Assembly: GCA_051418075.1 (NCBI GenBank)
Contig: JBPRGG010000171.1
Location: 1-64,000, forward strand
Source of the DNA: JBPRGG01 sp051418075
Lineage (GTDB): Bacteria > Bacteroidota > Bacteroidia > Cytophagales > Cyclobacteriaceae
DNA length: 64,000 bases
Reading direction: 5' to 3'
Below, piece by piece: positions 47,224 to 55,790 of this stretch. A program made the translations under genes and the position numbers. Position 1 is the first letter of the stretch. The number at the start of each line of letters is the position of its first letter. A model generated the notes under the pieces. The model ran no database searches and was not told the origin of the DNA. It saw nothing but the letters and a program-made list of their open reading frames with translations.

Positions 47224-48618
47224 ATGATGAAGGTATTTCAATTATCAATTTTGCTGATAGGGCTGATATCACAACCAGTTGCCGGACAGAGCCCGGATCA
47301 GCCAGGCCAATTAAATGTGTTGTTTATTCTGGCAGACGATCTTGGTTGGCGCGATCTTAGCTGCCAGGGCAGCAAGTATTATAAAACCCCACATATTGAT
47401 GCTCTGGCCCAACAAGGGGTAAAATTTACCACTGCCTATGCAGCCAGTGCGGTTTGTTCTCCTACCAGATCAAGCATTTTAACCGGTTTAAGTCCGGCCC
47501 GAACTCATATCACCGACTGGATACCCGGAGGCTTATTTCGACCGGATGATGCTACTCTGAACGAGCCTGACTGGCAAAAATTCATTAAACCAGAAATTGA
47601 GACCCTGCCGGAATTATTTTCTCAGGCTGGCTACCGTACCGTTCATATTGGCAAATGGCACCTGGGTAACAAGGACAACCATTCCACCCCGTCTGATCAT
47701 GGCTACCAAACTGACCTGGTGAGCCTGGGAAAAAGGCCCCTGGGGGGTGGGGCTCCCCGCTCCTATTTTTCTCCCTATGGATTCCCGGACCAGATCCCGG
47801 ATGGTCCTGAAGGAGAATATTTGCCGGAAAGATTAGCCCGGGAAGCAGTGGATCAAATTTCAAAGGATGATCAACGTCCTTTTTTTTTGATGCTGTCCCA
47901 TTATGTTGTTCATACACCATTACAAGCTAAAGCAGATGTGGTAGAAAATTGGAAGAATATACCTGTAGATGGAGGACAAAATAATCCGGTTTATGCTTCC
48001 ATGGTGCAAAGTCTGGATAATAGTGTGGGGCAGGTAATGCAAGCCCTGGAAACTTCAGGAAAGTTGGACCACACCGTCATTGTGTTTTGTTCTGACAATG
48101 GTGGTCTGGAGGTAACCGGACCTTTTGACGCTACAGATAATGATCCTTTGAAGGGGCAGAAGGGTCAGTATCATGAAGGAGGGATCAGGATTCCTATGAT
48201 AATAAAATGGCCTGGTCTTACCCAGCCTGGTTCGGCCATAGATATTCCGGTAATTACGACAGATCTCTTCCCCACACTGGCTGGATTAATCCCGGTTAAT
48301 CAACCGGAAAAACTGGATGGATTTAATCTGACACCCTTGTTCACTGGCGGCAGCCTGGAACAAAGAGATTTACACTGGCACTATCCTCATTACCATCAAT
48401 CATTGGGAAATGTTAGACCTTGCAGCGTTATCAGACGAGGAGACTGGAAACTGATTGAATACCTGGAAGACGGCTATTTGGAGCTATATAATTTAAAAGA
48501 AGATCCTTATGAATTAGTCAATTGGGCGGAGCAACAGCCGGATAAAGCGGTTGAATTACAAATTGCCTTACACCAGTGGTTGACGCAAGTGAGGGCGCAA
48601 AAGCCATTAAGAAAATGA
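47224..48618 (+). CDS. sulfatase, arylsulfatase A-like (S1 family)
   Basis: The product is 464 aa with a signal peptide (about 1-22). Core: 'LFILADDLGWRDLSCQGSKYY' (D38, D39), formylglycine motif C78-S-P-T-R, 'VHIGKWHLG', 'SHYVVHTPLQ', 'VFCSDNGG' and 'KGQKGQYHEGGIRIPMIIKWPG'. This is the common PxFG-type arylsulfatase A layout. It is divergent from the GH106 gene across a 230-bp region and so probably shares its control. Periplasmic; requires maturation of C78. The MM start leaves two possible ATGs. Confidence 0.94.
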   Translation: MMKVFQLSILLIGLISQPVAGQSPDQPGQLNVLFILADDLGWRDLSCQGSKYYKTPHIDALAQQGVKFTTAYAASAVCSPTRSSILTGLSPARTHITDWIPGGLFRPDDATLNEPDWQKFIKPEIETLPELFSQAGYRTVHIGKWHLGNKDNHSTPSDHGYQTDLVSLGKRPLGGGAPRSYFSPYGFPDQIPDGPEGEYLPERLAREAVDQISKDDQRPFFLMLSHYVVHTPLQAKADVVENWKNIPVDGGQNNPVYASMVQSLDNSVGQVMQALETSGKLDHTVIVFCSDNGGLEVTGPFDATDNDPLKGQKGQYHEGGIRIPMIIKWPGLTQPGSAIDIPVITTDLFPTLAGLIPVNQPEKLDGFNLTPLFTGGSLEQRDLHWHYPHYHQSLGNVRPCSVIRRGDWKLIEYLEDGYLELYNLKEDPYELVNWAEQQPDKAVELQIALHQWLTQVRAQKPLRK

Positions 48619-49174
48619 TTGATCTGGTATTAGGGCTATAACGAAAACAATATGTAAGATCAATATGATTTAACATTTAAAAATTAGGATGCTCCACGGT
48701 AAATTACCAAATCACATCAATATATTTTGTCTAAAAATGGTTGTAAACACTTAAGTAAGATTAAAACAATAAATCAGGAAAGTATTTCCAGGTGGACCAC
48801 AAATAAATTAAATGGCCGGTTCCACGAATTTTATCTCATCAAAAGTTCTTGATCTACAGGTTTTTAGCAGATAAAAATAAATGGAACGGCAAGTTAATGG
48901 CTGAATAAGATCTGAAAAAGACGGATTTTAATCTGTTGATGATGCAGATGCAAACCCTCCTGTCACCAGGCAATGGAAACTGTGTCTGAACCAGATATCT
49001 TTGGAAACACTGGGGGGAAAGGTTCCATAGTTAGTACTTTATTTTAGTTCCAAAATCAATAAGAGCTACCTGATTTGCACAATTACAGAGAAACTTAATC
49101 AGCTTGTTTTTATTGACTGATCATTTACATTTCGCCAATCTTGTTATAATTTCGCTTTCCACTAAAAGCACAAT
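48619..49174. other. 556-bp AT-rich gap between the two plus-strand sulfatase genes
   Basis: I see no credible gene, repeat or strong terminator here. The 3' part contains TTGTTATAATTTCG at about 49141-49154, which resembles a promoter and lies about 20-30 bp before the ATG of the next sulfatase, so that gene is probably expressed separately from the first. Confidence 0.35.
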
Positions 49175-50863
49175 ATGATGAAATTAACTTTTTCAATAGT
49201 TCTTGGATTGGCCCTGTGTGTATTAGTCATCTCCTGTTCCAATCCCGGTCAAACTGACGATACCAGCACAGAAGTGGGAAAACCCAATATCCTGATCTTC
49301 TTTTCTGATGAATTAGCCCCTGAATACCTTAGTTGTTATGGTGGCGAAATCCCTACCCCCCACCTGGATCAACTGGCCAGCCAAGGTATCCGATTCGATC
49401 GGGCTTATACGGCGGCGTCCATGTGTACACCCAGCCGTTTTTCACTGATGACCGGTCAGTATCCCGGCCGATGTCAGCATCCACAGTTTATGCTGGATTA
49501 CCCTAAAGACCAGCCGTACTCCATTGCCTGGAATGTTCATTTGACCAATGGATCTGTAACCATTGCTAAATTACTGGCAGAACAGGGATACCACACAGGA
49601 ATGGCTGGAAAATGGCATATTGGCACTTTTGAACAAGCCGGAATCCGACCCGCTTTTACAGAAAACGAATCTCTGGAAGATCCGGCCACCCAGCAAAAAT
49701 TAAAAGATTATCAGAAGGCAGTGAAACAAAAGATCAGCCAGGAAGGTGGTTTCCAGGTAGTAAATAGTGCCTTGTGGGGCAATTTTGATGCCTTCCCTCA
49801 TCCGGATCTGAAGTTCCATAATTTCCCCTGGATCACCAAAGGAGCAATAGATTTCCTGGAACAACAAAAAAATGCACAAGATCCATTTTTTTTATATGTA
49901 GCCACTACGGCAGTACATGGCCCCAGCCACCATGACGCATTGGATAAGGACGTGACCCAGACCCCTGAAGGAAAAATAAATGAAGCAGCACAATATCAAC
50001 CAAACATTGATTCATTAAAAGCAGAAATTCAAAACATACCGGGACCGGATAAACATAAGTATGCCGGGATGGCTTACCTGGATCACCATGTGGGTACGGT
50101 TTTAAAAAAATTGGCAGAAATAGGCAAATCGGACAACACCATCATCTTATTTATGGCAGATCATAATGTGGAACCAGGGAAAGCCACTACTTATGAGAAA
50201 GGCATTCATATTCCCATGATTGTATCCTGGCCGGGAGTCACTAGTGGGGCCCAATCCAGTTCATTTATTCAAACCATCGATGTGTTACCTACTTTAGCCG
50301 CTTTAGCCGGAGCTGAACTGCCTCAGGATCATCAGATTGATGGTATGAATATGGTAGAATTATTCGAAGCGCCTTCCAGGCTGATCAGGCAGCATGTTTA
50401 TACCGAAGCAGGTTATACCAGGGCCATCAATGACGGTAAGTACAAATATGTAGCATTCAAATATCCCCAATTTATGATTGAACAGATGCAAGCAGGAGAA
50501 ATTGATTATGCCCCCAATCAGCTGGGAATGTACAAACAAGCCCATTCCTCTATTGCCATTGAGGCCTATCCGGCTTATTTTGCCCCGGACCAGCTTTATG
50601 ACCTGGAAAATGATCCCTATGAACAAAATAATCTGGTCCAAAACCCGGAATACCAGGCAGAACTGGAACGGATGCAAGAGGCGTTGGATGCACAATTGAA
50701 AGCCTTTGATCACCCTTATGATATGAATACAGATCCATTCAGACAGACATCTAAATACCAACAGCTTGTAGAAAAAACCAAGGCATTGGGTACCGATTAC
50801 ATTCCCTGGCTAAGATCACATCATGGAGGGATTGTATGGCCACCCAATGATAGAAGTATGTAG
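49175..50863 (+). CDS. sulfatase lipoprotein with CTPSR motif and D-E metal site
   Basis: The product is 562 aa with a lipoprotein signal (cysteine 21 in LVISC), so it may be surface anchored. Core: 'LIFFSDELAPEYLSCYGG', formylglycine motif C84-T-P-S-R, 'AGKWHIG', 'TTAVHGPSHH' and 'LFMADHNVEPGKATTYEKGIHIPMIVSWPG'. Where most S1 sulfatases have two aspartates, it has D45-E46. The C-terminal part ends 'WLRSHHGGIVWPPNDR'. Active-site chemistry should be intact, since E can bind calcium, but the substrate subfamily is not clear. Confidence 0.92.
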   Translation: MMKLTFSIVLGLALCVLVISCSNPGQTDDTSTEVGKPNILIFFSDELAPEYLSCYGGEIPTPHLDQLASQGIRFDRAYTAASMCTPSRFSLMTGQYPGRCQHPQFMLDYPKDQPYSIAWNVHLTNGSVTIAKLLAEQGYHTGMAGKWHIGTFEQAGIRPAFTENESLEDPATQQKLKDYQKAVKQKISQEGGFQVVNSALWGNFDAFPHPDLKFHNFPWITKGAIDFLEQQKNAQDPFFLYVATTAVHGPSHHDALDKDVTQTPEGKINEAAQYQPNIDSLKAEIQNIPGPDKHKYAGMAYLDHHVGTVLKKLAEIGKSDNTIILFMADHNVEPGKATTYEKGIHIPMIVSWPGVTSGAQSSSFIQTIDVLPTLAALAGAELPQDHQIDGMNMVELFEAPSRLIRQHVYTEAGYTRAINDGKYKYVAFKYPQFMIEQMQAGEIDYAPNQLGMYKQAHSSIAIEAYPAYFAPDQLYDLENDPYEQNNLVQNPEYQAELERMQEALDAQLKAFDHPYDMNTDPFRQTSKYQQLVEKTKALGTDYIPWLRSHHGGIVWPPNDRSM

Positions 50864-50963
50864 GTTCCATTGATTTCCCGGAAAAGCCAGGAAAATATAA
50901 TACAACTTGTTTACCTGCAAGGAGCTATAGTCATTAAGGTCAAAAAATGAAAACCTTAAGGCT

Positions 50964-51626
50964 ATGAGAATTACTCTACTGATTGTGTTTATTTCAGCAT
51001 TACTGAATGATCAAAACGTATGGTGCCAAAGCTACTGGGGGGCCAGTACCGGATTTGACAATATCAATGTGAGCGAAATTAATTCGAGTGCCATGGTAAA
51101 TGGCAATGATGTAGAGGCTCATTTACAAAGGTTTTCCCGTACTCCTACACTGGGAGGAGATTATTTATGGCTGAAGGATGGTTTTATGTTGCAAATTGAT
51201 GCTGCTTATAACAGTACTGCCCTGGCTGATCTGGGTAAAAAAGCCTTTACTTATCAAACATTAAGTGATTCCGGTTCTGTGGATGGTTTTGATCAATTGA
51301 TTCATTTCAAAGGCGGTTTAGGCTATAATTTTAGCAAAAACCATATTTTGAGTGTATTGCTTAATGGAGAAGCTTTATATGGTGAGTTCGTCTATTTTAA
51401 TGATGTTTACAGCGCCATCAATAATTTTTCTTTGAATAATTTTGATCTGGACCAAATAGAAAACTCCATAACTTATGGTGTATCCCTGAAATTCAGCGCT
51501 GGTTTTAAGTTACAAAATCTGTTGGCCATTACACTTACCCCTGGCTACTCCTGGGTCTGGAATAATAATGAAGACACCAGCAGCAGGGGTTTTGATGTCA
51601 TTGTGGGTTTTTTTAAAGCCTTTTGA
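50964..51626 (+). CDS. outer-membrane beta-barrel-like protein of unknown function
   Basis: The product is 220 aa with a signal peptide (about 1-21, cleaved near VWCQ). The mature part alternates polar and hydrophobic residues in strand-like stretches ('YWGASTGFDNINV', 'FMLQIDAAYNSTAL', 'LIHFKGGLGYNFSKNHILSVLLNG', 'ITYGVSLKFSAGFKL', 'LLAITLTPGYSWVWNN') and ends in phenylalanine (FFKAF), like many outer-membrane barrels. I do not recognise a family. It follows the last sulfatase by 100 bp. A small inverted repeat (TTAAGGT at 50934-50940, ACCTTAA at 50953-50959) lies just before its ATG. Confidence 0.6.
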   Translation: MRITLLIVFISALLNDQNVWCQSYWGASTGFDNINVSEINSSAMVNGNDVEAHLQRFSRTPTLGGDYLWLKDGFMLQIDAAYNSTALADLGKKAFTYQTLSDSGSVDGFDQLIHFKGGLGYNFSKNHILSVLLNGEALYGEFVYFNDVYSAINNFSLNNFDLDQIENSITYGVSLKFSAGFKLQNLLAITLTPGYSWVWNNNEDTSSRGFDVIVGFFKAF

Positions 51627-51714
51627 TTTGTCTAATCAAAATACTTTCAGCATCCGGTAAACCATTTTAACTACAAAGCTTAATTTTCAACTTTTAAAAT
51701 ACAGTATCCCCTGA

Positions 51715-53763
51715 TTAAAGAAGTTCCTTCTCTTCCAGGGATTTTTTCAGTTCAGCATGATTTTGCCAAAAACGGTCTTGAATCTTTTGCATGACCTGGT
51801 CAAACTCCGGATGGCTTTTTAGGGGTTGAATGATCGGGTCCAGTTCCATAAAAAGTAGGATCCAGTATTGATAGTTATCCTGGGCTGAGAAAATCCTGAG
51901 TTGTTCGATAGCCAGGTCAAATGCTCCTTCATGTGCATATTTAACGGCCATACTGGCACTTTTATAAATAGATTCATCATTCTCACAATAGTTGGCATAA
52001 GCTTTAAAAAAATCATCAGCCTGGGTTTTATAACCCATTTGTTCATAAACCATACCCACTTTGATGTCATCATAAACATAAATATCCAGTCCTTCGCTTT
52101 CTCTGGCTTTCACAAACTTTTGGTAATAGTAAAAAGCGGAATCATACTTTTTCTGGAAGTAAAACATTTTGGCTACTTCCTGCAAAATATCCAGCCGGGT
52201 GGTGTCTTTTTGCCAAACCTTTTCCAGGGCCCGCTGGGTTCTTGTGATATCCTTATGTTTGGCATACATGATAAAATGCTTTACATATGGAGCAAAATGG
52301 TTTTGGGGGTTGTAGTCAAGTGCCAGGTCAATGTATTTGATCGATTCATCGACAAAACCGGCTTGAATCAGCGCATTGCTCAGGTGCAGGTAGGTATAGC
52401 TTTTTGTGCTGGAATCATTTACCGCCACATCCAGTTGAATGCCTTTCAGGGCATATTCCAGGTATTTGGCAGTATTTGGGATAATGCGGGCATAAAAGTC
52501 TGACAGGATTTGCACCACAGCCGAAGAGTTGGGGTTATATTCCAGCGCTTTTTCAAGGTGTGGCAAAGCCAAACGAAAGTCTTTGGTATGCATGTAATAC
52601 AAAGCCTTGGCAATAAGGCTTTCAGCCGATTTAGCATCATAAAGTAATGCCTTGTCGGCATTGTTGTTGATCTCCTCAGTGTATTGTTTTTCCACCTGAT
52701 AGATGTCAAGGAAGTAATAAGCAATGGCTAGATTGGCATAAGCAAGAGAGAATTGCGGGTCATGTTCGATGGCTTTTTCAAATAAGGGAATGGCTAGTTT
52801 TAGTCCTTCCCTGGTTCTGGCATGATAGGGATCCAGGGCCTGCAGGTAGAAATCATAAGCCACCATATTTTCCGTAGGTTTTTTTTCAATACGCTCTCGC
52901 TCTGCGGGTGTTACAATTACTTTGATGGCTTCTGTGATTTCTCTGGCTACTTCATTTTGCAAAGCAAAAATGTCAACCAATTTACGCGAATATTGCCCGG
53001 CCCAGATAGGTTGATCACTGGAGGCTTCGATCAACTGAATATTAAGTAAAACCTGGTCTTCTACCCGCTGACCGCTACCTTCTACAATGTAACTTACATC
53101 CAGAGCTGCTGCTATCTCCGGAACAGGCTTATCCGTATTTCTGAATTGTTCTACTGAAGTTCGGCTGACCACCCTCAGGTCTTCGATTTTCTGCAGATTG
53201 CTCAAGGCCGATTCCATTAGCCCATTGACAAAATAAAGGTTGGAAGAATCGTTGCTTTCGTTTTTGAAAGGTAAAACAGCTATAGATTTTTCCAGTTCGA
53301 CCTCAGGAGAAGTGGAGGGTTTCTTTAGGAACAAAAAAAATGAAATAAGCAATACTGCCGAAACAGCTAAGATCGCCGGCCACTGGTACCCCTTCAGAAA
53401 ATTTTTATTTGCACTTTTTTCAGCATTCCCTTTCCTTGCTTCACCAGGCACATGCCCAAAATGCTCCCGAAAGCATTTTATAAAGTAAGAAGTGCTGCCA
53501 AAACCTACCTGAAAGGAAACCTCAGAAACGGACATTGAAGTTTGCTTGAGTAACTCCATGCCCTTTTTCAGCCTTACCTGCCGAATAAACTGGCTGGCTG
53601 ACAGATTGGTATGTTTCTTAATTTTTCTAAGCAGGTTGGATCGGCTCATATTCATGGCTTCTGCCAATTCAGAAACGCCAAATTGTTCATTAGAGACATT
53701 ATCTAAAATAATGGCTTCCAACTCTTCAATAAATTCTTCTCCTGAAATTGATGCGTCTGACAT
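51715..53763 (-). CDS. membrane-spanning AraC-HTH regulator with TolB-like and TPR periplasmic domains
   Basis: The product is 682 aa from the ATG at 53763 (MSDASIS); an upstream ATG at 53805 adds 14 residues without family support. Order of domains: AraC-type HTH at about 25-108 ('FGVSELAEAMNMSRSNLLRKIKK', 'VSFQVGFGSTSYFIKCFREHFG'), one membrane helix at about 128-146, a FlgO/TolB-like domain at about 160-285 ('SIAVLPFKNESND'), then TPR repeats to the end. The DNA-binding part is cytoplasmic and the rest periplasmic, a ToxR/CadC-like one-component plan with an AraC head. It is divergent from the ankyrin-acyltransferase operon across three direct repeats. Confidence 0.9.
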   Translation of the reverse strand: MSDASISGEEFIEELEAIILDNVSNEQFGVSELAEAMNMSRSNLLRKIKKHTNLSASQFIRQVRLKKGMELLKQTSMSVSEVSFQVGFGSTSYFIKCFREHFGHVPGEARKGNAEKSANKNFLKGYQWPAILAVSAVLLISFFLFLKKPSTSPEVELEKSIAVLPFKNESNDSSNLYFVNGLMESALSNLQKIEDLRVVSRTSVEQFRNTDKPVPEIAAALDVSYIVEGSGQRVEDQVLLNIQLIEASSDQPIWAGQYSRKLVDIFALQNEVAREITEAIKVIVTPAERERIEKKPTENMVAYDFYLQALDPYHARTREGLKLAIPLFEKAIEHDPQFSLAYANLAIAYYFLDIYQVEKQYTEEINNNADKALLYDAKSAESLIAKALYYMHTKDFRLALPHLEKALEYNPNSSAVVQILSDFYARIIPNTAKYLEYALKGIQLDVAVNDSSTKSYTYLHLSNALIQAGFVDESIKYIDLALDYNPQNHFAPYVKHFIMYAKHKDITRTQRALEKVWQKDTTRLDILQEVAKMFYFQKKYDSAFYYYQKFVKARESEGLDIYVYDDIKVGMVYEQMGYKTQADDFFKAYANYCENDESIYKSASMAVKYAHEGAFDLAIEQLRIFSAQDNYQYWILLFMELDPIIQPLKSHPEFDQVMQKIQDRFWQNHAELKKSLEEKELL

Positions 53764-53854
53764 GATATTTTTTGGAATAGTAAAATTAATAAAAATTAAT
53801 GGCAATCTGCACCATTTGATAATATGCTTTTTAGCTACTTAAAATAACCGTTTG

Positions 53855-53935
53855 CTTCATAATTTATATCCTTGCTTCATAATTTATATACCTGCCACAA
53901 ACTTAATGTTTTTGTCTGCATAGCTTATACACCTG
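53855..53935. promoter_or_regulatory. three phased direct repeats, probable AraC-HTH operator
   Basis: TTGCTTCATAATTTATAT occurs exactly at 53852-53869 and again at 53872-53889, a 20-bp period. A third copy, CTGCATAGCTTATACACCTG (53916-53935), matches 16 of 20 bases of the second unit (53875-53894) and starts 41 bp later. Spacings of 20 and 41 bp put all three on one face of the helix. The third site ends about 16 bp before a possible -7 element (GATCTTTG, 53952-53959) of the ankyrin operon, a position typical for an activator. The divergent AraC-type regulator is the likely binder; this is inference. Confidence 0.65.
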
Positions 53936-54002
53936 ATTTTGATGGTTCACTGATCTTTGTAAAAACGAAAATTAAATTTCTAACACTTAAAAATTAATAA
54001 CT

Positions 54003-54575
54003 ATGAAAACACAAAAAATCAACCTGATGAAAACCTTAAGTTTTATCCTGATAGCGGCTGTGTTATTACCAGCCTGTGCATCGTCTGGTGACCAAAAAGA
54101 AGCTAAAAATGGTGCAGAAAAGCCGGAAATGGATATTCATACAGCTGTATTATCAGGAAATCTGGAAGTGGTAAATCAGCACATCGAAGCAGGAACAGAC
54201 ATTAATAAACCTGAACCAATGAGTGGTTCAACGCCATTGATTTCCGCCACTACATTTGGCAAAACCGATATTGCCAAAGCCCTTATAGATGCGGATGCAG
54301 ATCTTTCCATTAAAAATAATGATGGTGCCACAGCATTACATGTGGCTGCATTTTTTTGCCGGGTGGAAATCGTACAAATGCTGATTGATGCAAATGCGGA
54401 TAAAACCTTGCGCAACAACTTTGGAGCAACTGCCAGGGAATCTGTTATGGGTGATTTCTCTCAGATAAAGCCTGTTTATGCCATGATGCAGGAGCAGTTA
54501 GGACCATTGGGTCTGGAACTTGATATGGACGAACTGAAAAAAACCCGTCCGGTTATTGCCATGATGCTACAATAA
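54003..54575 (+). CDS. ankyrin-repeat lipoprotein
   Basis: The product is 190 aa. A lipoprotein signal ends at LLPAC (cysteine 25); M9 is a possible alternative start. After an acidic, charged linker there are about three ankyrin repeats at residues about 40-140 ('DIHTAVLSGNLEVVNQHIEAGTDINKP', 'SGSTPLISATTFGKTDIAKALIDADADL', 'DGATALHVAAFFCRVEIVQMLIDANADKT'). Ankyrin repeats bind other proteins, here presumably in the periplasm. The acyltransferase gene follows after 16 bp, so they form an operon under the phased repeats upstream. Confidence 0.88.
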   Translation: MKTQKINLMKTLSFILIAAVLLPACASSGDQKEAKNGAEKPEMDIHTAVLSGNLEVVNQHIEAGTDINKPEPMSGSTPLISATTFGKTDIAKALIDADADLSIKNNDGATALHVAAFFCRVEIVQMLIDANADKTLRNNFGATARESVMGDFSQIKPVYAMMQEQLGPLGLELDMDELKKTRPVIAMMLQ

Positions 54576-54591
54576 TCTAAATAACGAAAAA

Positions 54592-55695
54592 ATGACAACA
54601 GAAAGAAGATACGATATTGATTGGCTGCGAGTGATTGCAATAGGTTTGCTATTGATCTATCACATAGCCATCATCTTCCAACCCTGGGCCATGTTTATTG
54701 GCTTTATCAGGAGCGATGATCTGATGCCGGATTTATGGATACCGATGACCATGCTCAATGTGTGGCGGATCCCATTGCTGTTTTTTGTTTCAGGTATGGG
54801 TGTCTATTTTGCCATCCAAAAGCGAAACTGGCGAAAGTTGTTGCTTGAGCGTACCAAAAGAATACTGGTACCCTTCCTTTTTGGCATAGTGGCCATTAGT
54901 CCCCTGCACATTTTTGTTTTTCAGCATTATTACAACTTACCTATGGGTTACATGGCGCATCCGAGTCATCTATGGTTTCTGGGAAATATTTTTGCCTATG
55001 TGCTACTGCTGTCACCTGTTTTCTTTTATTTAAAGAAAAAAGAAGGAAGCCAATGGATGAAGGGGTTGTCAAAACTGATGAGCAACCCCATTGGTCCGCT
55101 GTTGATATCAGCCTTTTTTGTAATAGAAGTTTTGCTGATTAATCCAGCAGTTTTTGCAAAGTATGTAGACACGTGGCATGGGTTTTTCATGGGTATGTTA
55201 GCTTTCTTTTTTGGCTTTCTGTTTGTATATACCGGAAAAACCTTCTGGGTCACTATTCTAAAGTGGCGATGGTTATATCTGGGCTTAGCGGTAGCATTTT
55301 ATACCTTCCGCTGGGTCTATTTCGATACTCAGGGGCCTGGTTACCTGATGGCCATCGAGTCCTACTGCTGGATACTTGGCCTATTCGGTTTTGGATACAG
55401 ATACCTGAATCAGCCCAGCGCTGTTTTAAAATACCTGAGTCAGGCAGCATATCCAGTATATATCATTCATATGTTCGTGCTTTATGGGGGGGCGGCCATT
55501 ATTTTACCTTTAGAGATGCCAGTTATGCTAAAACTGATTGGGATTGTTGCTTTTACTTTTGCTGGTTGCTATATTTTGTATGAATTTATTATACGAAGGG
55601 CTGGTTTCTTACGTCCTTTATTTGGATTGAAATGGACATTCCGTAAAGAGGAAAAGGTTAAAGTAGTTTCAAAAGAGGCGGTATTTATTGGTTAA
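54592..55695 (+). CDS. membrane acyltransferase (acyltransferase 3 / OpgC-like family)
   Basis: The product is 367 aa with about ten hydrophobic segments. The N-terminal 'RRYDIDWLRVIAIGLLLIYHIAIIF' carries the family's early R-x-x-x-x-D-x-L-R pattern and the conserved histidine, and 'LLERTKRILVPFLFGIV' and 'HLWFLGNIFAYVLLL' follow as usual. These integral proteins move acyl groups onto sugars or other envelope molecules at the inner membrane. It follows the ankyrin lipoprotein by 16 bp, so the lipoprotein may be its periplasmic partner or may act on the same substrate. A strong terminator ends the operon. Confidence 0.9.
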   Translation: MTTERRYDIDWLRVIAIGLLLIYHIAIIFQPWAMFIGFIRSDDLMPDLWIPMTMLNVWRIPLLFFVSGMGVYFAIQKRNWRKLLLERTKRILVPFLFGIVAISPLHIFVFQHYYNLPMGYMAHPSHLWFLGNIFAYVLLLSPVFFYLKKKEGSQWMKGLSKLMSNPIGPLLISAFFVIEVLLINPAVFAKYVDTWHGFFMGMLAFFFGFLFVYTGKTFWVTILKWRWLYLGLAVAFYTFRWVYFDTQGPGYLMAIESYCWILGLFGFGYRYLNQPSAVLKYLSQAAYPVYIIHMFVLYGGAAIILPLEMPVMLKLIGIVAFTFAGCYILYEFIIRRAGFLRPLFGLKWTFRKEEKVKVVSKEAVFIG

Positions 55696-55719
55696 CAATT
55701 AATTTGAAATTGTAAACTG

Positions 55720-55757
55720 CAAAACCCGCCCTGTTACAGTGCGGGTTTTGTTTTTTT
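55720..55757 (+). terminator. terminator of the ankyrin-acyltransferase operon
   Basis: A perfect 10-bp stem CAAAACCCGC / GCGGGTTTTG with an 11-nt loop is followed by TTTTTTT. It begins 25 bp after the acyltransferase stop codon. Confidence 0.92.
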
Positions 55758-55790
55758 ATCTTTTCTAAATAGGGGTATCATTTGGGATTA

